Positions 12,301-24,300 of a DNA stretch of 64,000 nt are shown here, one piece after another. Below the pieces are notes generated by a model that worked only from the letters and a program-made list of their open reading frames with translations, was not told where the DNA came from and searched no databases. The translations under genes were made by a program, and so were the position numbers. The DNA comes from Brienomyrus brachyistius (lineage: Eukaryota; Chordata; Actinopteri; Osteoglossiformes; Mormyridae), in the NCBI RefSeq assembly GCF_023856365.1, contig NC_064533.1, positions 33,094,118-33,158,117 of the forward strand. Direction: 5' to 3'. How positions within the stretch are numbered: position 1 is the first letter of the stretch; every line of letters begins with the position of its first letter.

Positions 12301-15300
12301 TAAATTGCTCATAGGAGTACATGTGTGAGTGAATGGTGTGTGAGTGTGCCCTGCGATGGGCTGGCCCCCCATCCTGGGTTGTTCCCTGCCTCGCGCCCAT
12401 AGCTTCTGGTATAGGCCCCGGACCCCCCACGACCCAGTAGGATAAGCGGTTTGGAAGATGGATGGATGTTATATATCTGATCATTAAAGAAACAAAGAAA
12501 CATGTTACATGTGGATTCTCCCCAGAACACCATTTATTACATCCCTAGGTAGTTATGAGATGAATCACCTCATGTTTGGTGCAACCACATCACAGAATTT
12601 GAGAAGAACAAGCTTTGAGTGCCCTACTCTTTTATATGCTGTTTTTATTTTTAAGCACGTCTATATAATGTGGTAAGAGAGAAGTTGCCCCATTGGCTGA
12701 ACTCTGTCTACGCCCTACTCCTGATGTCTTGCTGTGTTTTCGTTAAGGTGTGTGGTACAGATGCTCTGTACCATTGTTTATTCTGGGGTAAAAATCTTTG
12801 AAACGTGTTAAAATGCTTCCCACTCATTATATAAATACTGCCACCCATGGATTTTGACTTTGATGTCACCAATCCTGCTTCAAAGGCTTCTTTCAGTGGT
12901 AATAATCATAGTTTAGCCTCTGAAGACACAGCCAGAGAAAACATTTGGACATCTTGTGCTCTACTTGCTCAAAAACGTTGAGATACTTGGACTGTCGTGC
13001 ACATGCTTGCTAAATATATGCATTCGTGCATTGTAGTGTTCATTGTAACCTTAACAATAACCAGTGTTGTTGTTGCTGCTCTTTTTCAAAAGGAAATCTG
13101 GCAACGTCACGGGCAAAGGTGACTTCAGCTTCCAGGTCACTGCCATCCCAGCTAAATCCTGGACGCTCTAAGGTAAAAGTGATTTTCCCTTGGAGATCCC
13201 ATTGTTCACCTACACCTCCATAAAAAGTTGTACTCCATGAAACAAGGGTATTATTATTATTCAACTATCGTATTAATCTTTAAACTCCCTTTTTTATTGA
13301 CTGTAGTGTTATGGAACATTAGTGCAGTATTAGTACACACAGGCTGATCCATCTAACGTAATAAACTTAAAAGCATGTCTTTTCATGATCCCGTGTATCC
13401 CACCCTCCAGGTACAGCTAGCCTTTTACTTTCTTGGCTTTACAGTATATTCTTGGCTTTCCACATTCGTATGTTTTGCACTCTGCGGTAAAGCTGATTAA
13501 TTCTATGGGTGTATCTTGGGGGTTGACCATCACAACCATGGTTCCACACCATGAGCAAACAGGACTGTTTTGTAATCTTAGGCAATTTTAACAATGACTA
13601 GAATGGACTGGAGAAATGTATTTAGAAGCACTTTACTTAAAGCTGTAATCTATAATCAATATATCTTATAGATACCTTCGTAATGCATTGTAATAGTCGA
13701 TATGGCAATTGATAAATCATTACAGCATCTTCTATTGACAGTCATAAGGCATTGTAGTGTAGATTATAATACTTCATATGCTCCAATGAAGCCCTCATCT
13801 ATAATGCACTATAGATACCCTCACAGTGCATTATAATGGTCAGTATAAGAATTAAGGATGCTTTGTACTGCATTATGTAGATATCTGTAGAGCTTCATAA
13901 ATCATTTATAAGCATGCATATGCCTTTTTAAAAATATTTATAACCATGTTTATAGTGTTTTATGAATGCATTATAATTTGTTAAGCATGTGTTCATAGAT
14001 TCTTATAAACATGGCTTTCATAGAAAGTGTTACCATACTTTTTTTAAATGCTGAACCCTCCCATATCCTGGTTAACACCCTCGTCAGTATAAGCTCAGTG
14101 GCAAGTCTGTCATCCATGTCATTCTCCTGTGTAAAGTCTTTGACTAGCTTGGACTTGAAAGCTTGTAATGGTATCATTTCACTGTTTGGTGACTGAGGAT
14201 TCCGCTGTCAACCCCAGGAAGGAACACTGCTGGAGTTACACAGGACAGTTTGACACTAAGTTGACATGGCTTTGTTCTTTGTAGGTTCCCATTGTCACTG
14301 CCGTGACAAACATTAAGTTGCGGTTGCTTGAAATTTCTTTCAAAAAGGCTCAGAATCTTGTTGAAGTCACTCCTGCATTCTAATGCAAACGTCCCACAAA
14401 TGAGGAATTGTGCATATTGGAAATTACTTTGGTTATTTAATTACTCCCAAGCCCTAAACCCTTCTTTCCTGAAGTTTAGTGAAAATTACAGGACTGATGC
14501 TGCTGTGCCCAGAGTGAATATGCTCTTTCGTAATAAAGTGTGGCGCATCTTTCTGTCACGCAAAGCCCCTTTTTTTACGCTCTGCCCTCAAGGACAGAAC
14601 TTAATGGGATTAAGTGGGATAATGTCAGCCGCTTAGATTTCCATTCCCTTCTCTCCCTTTTGTGTTTCCTTTCATATATTTCCAAATGTTACTTCCTGTT
14701 TTCATTCCCCCGAATACCTGCTGAAGGTATGAACGTGTTATCTTGCCATAATTATCCTACCTCATGAAATGCTTCTTTTCATGCTGACTTCCACTGAGTT
14801 ATAATATCTGACTGCAAAATATCTGACTGCATTATGCTGATTCTCTTCAGCTCTCTCTGTGAAAATGTGTTCTGGGTCTCGTTAGCCAACAGGATATTCT
14901 TGCATGTTCAGGAGGGTGTTCCTTGTGGTCTCGCTCTGTTGTTACAGAATAATATTGCTTGTGTTAAGGTAAATGGCATAGTTTAAAGATAATCCATTAT
15001 GACCAATAACACAGGCTAACATGCCATGGAGCCATCTAAACACCCAGACCAAAGACAGGATATTCTAGAAAAATGTGGTTGTGTATATGGTTGACAGTAG
15101 TCCTAATAAAATCAAATTCAATCATACTGTACAATAATAATTATAATAACACATACTCTCACTTGTGTGCTAGACATTGACTTGGTAAATACAGTCATTC
15201 ACTTGTAAATAAAGCACTATTACATTCAGGCTTCTTATACATGTCAAGGATCCAGGTGGGTTTTGAGCGGGGACGAGGAACAGAAAAGGTGGATGATCCA

Positions 15301-18300
15301 CTTGCGGCTCAAAAGACAAACAAGGTTTATTAAATGAACTAAAAAACACTAGCAAAACAAAGGACTACGAGGGGTCAAAAGTAAACAGGAATTAACAAGA
15401 CTAATTACAAAGATGGGGAAAACAGGTCACAGGTGAAACTAATTAACTCAAAGGAACTGAAACAGGGAAACTAAGAACTAACCAAGAAAACTGGAAACAC
15501 AGAATCTAACACTGGGGGTAAGAAAACCAGTAAACATAACTAAGGCTCAAAACAAGAAACCAAAACAGAATACAAAAATCACCAGACACGGGAACTAAAC
15601 TCATACAAAAGAAACATTAGGGAACAAAATACAAAAACAGGGGAGGCAGGATTTGAACACGTCACAAAGGGATTTGCAACTAGCCGCATGCTCAACACGT
15701 TGAGCCATGCAGCTAAGAGAAAACAGGGGAAACACAAAGACTGACAAGAGGGACAGGATGACCAGCGATGCCTGCTGGCCAAACGGGGAAGGGACACAAA
15801 AGACTGAGAGAACAGGGGCCGACCCTGACAATACAAGCCTTTGTGAGTAATTCCTCACACCTAGAGTGTTATGTTTAAGCCAAAGCTCATTTTAAATAAC
15901 CAGGAACCAGTGTTTAAGTGAGTAGCAAATTTTATTGACCATTTTGTCAACTTTACTTGATGGAATGGATGTTCAAGCAAGTTTTTACATGCATGTTGTT
16001 AATAAATGTTTGTGTTTAGACATTTTTATATGGTCCTCAGATCTTAAAGGGGATGTTCACCCCAAAATTAAAGAAACAAAAACAAAACATATTTATCAGA
16101 TATGTTGAGCGCTAACGCTTGCTAGCTTAGTGATGCTAGGGGAGGTAGCAGTATCAGTGAGCATCAGCTACCAGCAAAAACAAATAGCAGCAATACTATC
16201 TTAGTTAATAGTAATAACAGCTGCATACTGCTGGTTCACGTAGCACTACTGAGCTAGCATTGATGTTTATATCCAATTATGTTGTCAGGAGAAGGAGAGC
16301 CCCACTATTTATCAGTTAAAAAAATATTACTGATAAATACGATATTTGTTCCTTATCGATTTTTTCCAACTATAATGATATAATCGAAAAATGTGAGTGG
16401 AAATTGTTTTCACTGTTACTTGCGACTAGTTCTGCTTTCACTGGGTCGAACTGCATTATCGGATTGAAAAACAAACATGAAAAATTCCTTTTTCCTGCAT
16501 GTTGATGATAAGCACACCTCACCAAAAAGGCAGCGCACTTTGCATGTACACTGTGTACACGGCCTATCCATAGCGAAGTAAACATGCTTGTGTTTCTTAC
16601 TAAAAATTCATACTTAAACATAACTTCCTATTTTAATGTTTTTTTGTGATTATGATGGTTATTGTTCTTATTCACCTCCGTAATTTAGGTATCATTTACT
16701 TTCATTATACAATAATGACCACTTTGCAATTTATTTTTGGCAATTTTTCCTGCTCCTATTTCAACTGGGGAAGATAAAAGGTGAAAAGAACACTTCAATT
16801 GAGCCTTGAGTAGTTTTTGCATTTGTGTCATCAGTTGTAAACACATACCTCGTGTTAAATCGTAAAGGTTTCTGCCTAGTATCTGTACCCTGCAACGCTG
16901 ACATTTTACAAATATGTGCGAACCAAATATTGGGTATTATAGGCTATGCAGTACTGTTCTAAGGGCATTTTTAAGAAACAGCACTACCTATGTATTGCTT
17001 GTAAAGAGAAATGCAGAACAGGCTATATTAACATATTAATTCATTCATTCATTCATGATCTTGTGATTAGACATTATCAAAAACCTATATATTTTTCACG
17101 GCAGATTCAGATATCGTACCAACCTTATCTTCTGTGCAGGTATACAGCTGGTGTGTGGAATTTTTCAAGTGTATTTTTTGGCACTTTAATCACCACAGAA
17201 AGAATTCAGCCCCATTATATTTACAAGAAGGCTGACATTTTTACAGCTTATACCTCCGAAATTAGGCAACTCTGACTACTATATAGTCTAGATGGATAAA
17301 TAGCACTACAGCATATCTGAACTGCCCCTTTAACTGGTGCAGAACTCCAGAAATAATGAAGAAGGTGCAGATTTTAAAGCACCCTTTTGATAAAGCTCTG
17401 GAACATACACAGGGAGGCCTCTCAGAATACACACCACAAATTGTCAAAACCTTTAGCTGCAGTGTGAGAAGATACCATAAAAAAAATGGCCGCACCTTTC
17501 TGTCCCGTGACGGCATAAAATATTAAGATATGCACTTTGCTGTATAGACTTGCTGTAAAATATTTATTGCTTCATTAAATATTATGAAGTTGTGAAGAGA
17601 ATAGACCATCAGAATTCTAATATTGTGTCTTTTTAGTGCAGTGTTGTGCTGAGATCCTGATTTGTACATAGATTACTTTGCTCTAAATCTCCTCTTAGCC
17701 TTCATTTTTCTATAGATTGTTGATTTTGTCTGCATGGTGCTAAAATCAGGCCACAACCATTCATGTACTAATGATCATTTCATTATCAAACTCCGTAGGA
17801 CTGGGGGCGATTATTCGATGTAATCGGCGATGTCGATTATAAAAATGCGTCGACATGGAATTTTAGTGTTGTGTAAAACTACGTAAATGTTTTGTATTTG
17901 TATTGCCTGTGTCTTCTTTTGCAACTATTAGTATTTAAATATGAGCTTTGTTTTTGTGGTATATTTTTACATTGCATTTATTCATTAACGTAATACATGC
18001 TTCGGGCTGTTTTTATGCCGCAAGTGCAGGGGCTTGCAGACTAACAGTGTCGGGGGTCATCTCTGCTCAGGTGGACACCATGGAGATGATGCGGCACCCA
18101 GAGGAGACCACCAACATGAGGAGACAGACTGTGGCCTCTTACTTCCGCGTGCGTATCCTTGATGGTGAACTATCCTCGATGGCAGATAGCTACCTCCTTC
18201 TAAGCTGTGCTAGGCAGCAAAACAGCACAGCCATAGTAAAACGGCGTAGTGCTCCTTTTCTTAGCTTCCCGTCATTCAGACATGCTGCTCAATGGCGGCG

Positions 18301-21300
18301 CCCCAGTCCCACTGAAAGAGCTCTCATTTGCTCCTATGTGGGAGGTCAATGCTGGGAAAACTGTTTTTCACTCCTTGGAAAGATATATGCAATCTACCCT
18401 AATGCACAAAGAACGTCTGTAACTGAAATGCCGCTGTCATGAGCAGGTTGAAATCTAGTCGTTCTTGTTCATGACCACCACTGTACTGACATTTCCAGCT
18501 TTTCATCACGGTCTTGTGTTACACTTATGTATGTGCAGCCAGGCATCTTTTTTTGCCATGTGTCGGCAGTATTCGCTGATGGACCTCCTCTCCAAAATGG
18601 TGGTGGGCCAGCCGCATTTCGTGCGATGCATCAAGCCAAACGACGACAGACGGGCACTACGCTTCTGCAAAGAGAGGGTGATGGTGCAGCTGCGCTACAC
18701 AGGGATCCTGGAGACGGTTAACATCCGCAGGCAGGGATACTCACACCGGATCCTTTTCGATGAGTTTGTTAACAGGTAACAGCCACAAGTCACATGGGGT
18801 GCCATTAATATTTAACAAGAACCTAGTGACTGGCAGAAAACCTTCAGATAGTTAGGGTCTAAACAAATGCACCCAAACATTGATCCTACTGTATTATAAA
18901 TTTAGATCTGCTAATTTACAGTAATGCATAATAATTACCCTATTTCAATTATTCTAAAAACAGTCATTTTGAAGTTTTCCGTTAAGAAACCTTAGGATGA
19001 CATTTACTTTGTTTAAATTTGCAAGAGCACATGGACTGTATTTGACCAAAGCCGAAAGGCAGCTTTTAAGGATACAGGGAAATTTATATCCATTAATAAT
19101 TCCTCTGACCTTGATATCCAAGAATCCTCTGTTATCCATTTGCTATTGCATGCAGTGTGAAGAGTTAGATTCTGGAAAATTCCAGCAGTAAGATGTGGGT
19201 TTATTTACCTCCCTTCCTACCAGTTAAGGACCTGTAATCAAAATAAACTAAATACGTTCTCCTCGGCATGCCATTTCCAATCAGACAAGTTAAGATTAAA
19301 AAGCCAGAAAGAATGGGAAGACAACAGAATCGCTATAATCGTGCATTCTTTTCTCTCTTAAAACTTACTATTGAAATCAAGCACATTATTTTCTGTTTTA
19401 AAGTATAAAACTGCCGTTCTATTAATCGGTTTTTTGAGAAAACAATGAAATGTTCATGATATCAAACTCTTTTTATTACGAAGAACACCCGATTTAGAGT
19501 GCATTGTCCTTTGTGTCATATCATTGGCTGAAATGAAACAGACAAATGATACAGTTAAAAAACTGGAACCCGCATAAAAATTGATTTAAATGTGTGCTTT
19601 CATATCAAAGGCCCCTCTGAAGTTGGCAAGCAGTACAGTTTGTCTGCACCATCAAAGGCCTTGCAGGTATCAACAGGAATTAAAGTAAAACATAGCAAAG
19701 CTTGGAGATATCAAAGACGTGTTCCATCCAATGGCATTGTAGTTTCTCCTTTTTTGTTACCAGCTTCTAAGCACGCTAGTGATCCAGCAGTTTTAATAGG
19801 CTTTAATATTGAACAAACTCATAGAGGCCTCTTCCTGTATGCCAAAATCACCCCCCTTGTCCCTGCAAAAGTAAAAGCGGGAAACAGAAAATTCTCATAG
19901 ACCTTCAATGGACATCCTCTTTCATGTGTGAAAGAAGAGTTAAGTAGGAAGGACTTCTATAGTAAGCCCTGTGGAAAAGCTGAAGGAGGTGACAATACTA
20001 TGATATGGAATCCGGATCCTCTTGCAAATCACCTGACAGTAGATCGCAATCTGATACTGTGCTTTACCGCCTCTCAGGAGGAAAACAATCACATTTTTCT
20101 CAAGGGCCCTTTACTGAAACTATGATGTTTGAAAGCTTGTGTTACACCTCTGACATCAGTCTCATGCCCTTGTACGTACGGTGAAGTATCTGGTATTTTT
20201 TGCCATCCGCTAAGATTTTGCTGTGTTTACAGGAAAACCAGCACTGTTTTTTCCTTTTCTCTTTTTCGCTGTAGGCAGACTATGTGGTTTAACAAGTCAA
20301 GCTCTGCAGGGAGGCAGATTAAACGGATTTACATTGCCTGCACCATGAATTAAGATGCGTCTCATATACTTTGATGTTATTTCAATATAGTGCTACTTTC
20401 ATGGTATTCTTGACTTTGGACTGCTCTACCTATTTAAGTGTTTTATATCAGCGATAAGCCTTTGTGAAACACTTGCCTGATGCCTCTTAAAGATAGAATT
20501 TGGGTTTTGATTCATGGCAGGAAACGCGTTTCTTTCATGAGCTTGCCTCGACTTCAGAATAAAAGAACATATTCTGTGATACAGCCAGTGGCTACATATA
20601 CGATCAGCACTTTTTTTTTCACAAGTTGTAAGGGATGATCACCGTAGGGCTTTCTGATATTGAATAGCCACTTTCAACATATTGTAATCCCATTACAAAT
20701 AGTACCTGTAACATATTTCTCTTCACAATTAATCACATAATAGTATAGCGTGCTGTCACTACATGTGTTTCATGATAAAAGTATACCAATATCAAACAAA
20801 TGTTTAGGATTGTAATATCTACCTGGATCTCTGGAGTATGTTCCTGTTTGTACCACTACGATATTTATGGTAGATGTTTGGGGTACCCTATTGAGTATTG
20901 AGTACCCCCAAGGAGCGGGTGTGTTTTGACTGTTGGATTCGTCACGGAAGTTCTCTGGGAGTTCTCTTCAACAATCCTCCTGAGATAAATTAGACCAATA
21001 ATGGGAGATCTGCTGTACATATAAAATCTACAATGGGTGGATGTCATTAGGGGCAATATGATAGTCCGCTTTACAAGAGGTACATGAAATGTGCATCTGC
21101 CTTGCTCCAACGTGGCTGTCCCATTTTAATGAGTGCTGTTTTATATGGTAGAGGGGGACTTTGATCACTCAGCTCTAGTCCTCCATCCTTTAATGTACAT
21201 CTCTTAACATTCATTTCAAGACCACTGGAAGACTTGTTGAATGGGGTTAAATCCAGACCTACTGAGGGCCAATTAGCTGCCCTTGGATCTTTGTACCTTG

Positions 21301-24300
21301 GAAACTGCTCTATGGATGTTCTCCTGAATGGACCAGATGACTTTGCTTGGTGGTGTGCTGAGCTGACTGACTTATATCAGAAAAGTTGTGAGTGTGGAGC
21401 CAGTTGCTCTGTCTGGCAGAGGAGTATCTCAAGATCTCTGTTGATGTATATATCTTTCTGTGTATATTTGATGTATATATACATATTGCTTTATATATCT
21501 TTCTGCATATATTTTAAACTAACATGCACTGTCCCTTGTTTTGTCCAGAGTGTTCCCAATTCTCAGTTCCCCACATGCAGATTAAAACACTGAAGATGAC
21601 ATCACATGCTCTGAAAGGAATAATTTTGTCAACAGGCAAATTTGATTTATTTTGAAAGGAAAAATGGTGAGCAGCAGGAGCACTGTGCAGCCAATTCAGG
21701 GAGATTTCAGCAGTTAATTCAGTGTATCGTATCGCTGGAGTTCATAATTCTAATGCTAATATTAAAGGTTTCTGTCTCTGGCTGTAGTATGATGCAGTAA
21801 TTTGTTGTAGCCTCACACCTCCAGGTTTGTAGGTTCAATTCCTGTCCACAGCTCTCTGTGTGAGGGTTATGTGCATTCTTCCCACTAAGTTTTCTCCTTG
21901 ATTAATTGATTTTGTGTATCTGTGTTGGCTTGTACCTCCAAGGATAGGCTTCAGGTTTGCTGTGAGCCTGCATTGGATAAGTAGCTATTGCAGATGGGCA
22001 GATGGATATCTGTAATTGCTTCATTTTTTATTCACCGTTTTGTTGCGCTTTAACACAAACACATACGGTGCATGTGAGTTAATTTATATAAAATGCCGTG
22101 AAACGTGACATGGTAATATTATGCAGAAAATTTACTTCTGTTTTGCTCTAACCTTGAAACACACTCACCACCTCTCTCTTCTTTACTCCAATCAGGTATT
22201 ACTGCCTGGCTTTCCGGGTACATCTGATGCCAGAGGCCACTAAAGAGAATGTCATCATCATCCTACAACAGGCCAAACTAGACAACTGGGTCCTGGGGAA
22301 AACTAAGGTGAACCTAAAGTGCTGTATTGTCCCATTTATTCTATGCAGGTTTTTCAGAGGCGAAACTGAGTAACATTTTTAGGACATTGTTTTTGTAGGA
22401 ATCACAAAGTTCAAGGACAAAAATGTGAGGTTCATACTCCCATTGCTGAGTTAAATGATGGGCTTCTATCTAGTGTCCTTATTAGCCTGAAGAAATTTTA
22501 GGGAAGGGACCCAAACTTCATTGTTAGTAATTTTCCGGTGGTAAGCAATAGGGAGAGGGAGCGTAACCTGATAGCCAAAACATGTAGGAAAGAACCGATC
22601 CTCAAAGACAAATGAACAAAGCCGAGAGGACTGGAGACATTAAAAAACAGTCATGGAGCAGGCAGTTAGGACCAGCGTAATACTCAAATCCAAGCTTACT
22701 GAAGGGGTAAAAGAAGCTCACCAACAGGCACTTACCCATTGCAGGAACCTTTTTCATGAACCAGAACTTTTTTCAGGAATCAGGAAGTTCAGTATCATTC
22801 CCACCGCAGAAAATTCGCCCAGTTCCTGGGAGCTTGTTCCTGAACCTTTTTTTTATTCCTGCCTATTGGAAGACTTTTTGCTTGACTAGGAACTATGTTG
22901 AACTTTGCTGACTGATTGACCAAGTGGTTAAACTTCACACATAATTCGAAACATCACCGCCACCCCTAAACAATGGATGAATAAGTTATTTTACATAATT
23001 TGTTACTTAGGCTGTTTGCTGTTAGTTATTGAGGGGGACACAGTGTTTTATTTATATTTTATTCATATGACCCACAACATGTTTAAAATCATTATTAAAT
23101 CTGCCCAGCAGATCAATCTTCAGGTTTCACAGAATTAAAAACAATGTATTTCACTAATTAGCACTGGCAAGTTTCATCGCAGGGACTGACAGTTGTCAGG
23201 TTTCCCAGGAGGACGGGCAGGCTGGAAGTGGCGAAGGACGAAGCAGATAGGCGGAATAAGGGCAGACAACAGTTTATTCGGAGTAACAGGGGTCGTGAGA
23301 CGCACATTCCAACAACAACAACAACGACCAACATCAGACAGGGCAAGACATGAACACAAGGCGCACAATCGGGGAAGCACACGTGGATGATGAGGGGGCT
23401 TGGCACACACGAGGATCGGACGAGCATGACAGAACCCCCCCCCTCTAAAGGCGCGCACTCAGGGCGTGCCTCAGGGGAAGCGATGGACGAGACGAAACCG
23501 GGGATACGGGACCTGGAAGACAAGAAAAAGATCAGTACCGGGAAACAGGGCACAGAACTGAAACAGAGAACAGGCACAGGGGCAAAAGCCAAGACAGGAA
23601 CTGACACAAAACAGGGAACGCCGACAGACAGATAAGGAAAGGCGACATGGTGGGAACAGGTGGGACAAAGGGCCAGGAGTGAATGGAGGGAACACAGGGG
23701 GACGAGGTGCAGAGACAGCAGCCAGTGTGTGACGGGCAGCAGCCAGAGGGGCCACAGGCGATCGGGAGGCCGGAGCTGGAGGGGACCTCGGAGGGGCTGA
23801 GGAGACAGGCCGAGGGACAGATGCAGGGGACGAGGAGGGAGTCAGACGGGGCACCAGGGGAGGTGACGAGGGAGCCAGAGGGGACCCCAGCAAAGGCAAG
23901 GAGGGATGGGGAGCCGCAGCAGGTGACGGCGTGGCCACAGCCAGCCAAGGCGACGTCCCCTGATGCGCCGGAGTGGGGGGACCTGCAGGCGATAGAGGAG
24001 CTGTAGCGGGGGAACCCGCAGGCGTCTGATGAGACGTCGGAGGCAGGACCGAGGCAGGGTGACGAAGCGTCGGAGGGGGACCTGTAGGTGATAGCTGGAC
24101 CGGAGCCCCAGAACCCGCAGGTACCCCCCGAGCCCCAGCCAAGGCGAGCGAGGGCGAGCCAGGGGGCAGGGCGGGTGGGACCCTAGCCCTGTGTGTGTGC
24201 CCTCTCCCCTTCCAGGACACCGACATGCGGGGTTTATGCCGGGGTCGATCTCGCCGGGGCGAGGGAAGAGGTGACACTAGGGAGGTCCCCGAGGGGTCCC

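Noticed and set aside
17948..18442. 164-codon frame around the exon at 18071
   Set aside because: Only 18071-18148 matches myosin and has splice sites; the rest is intron read-through.
19592..20125. Two adjacent open frames in an intron
   Set aside because: No recognisable domain and no codon or splice pattern that supports a gene.
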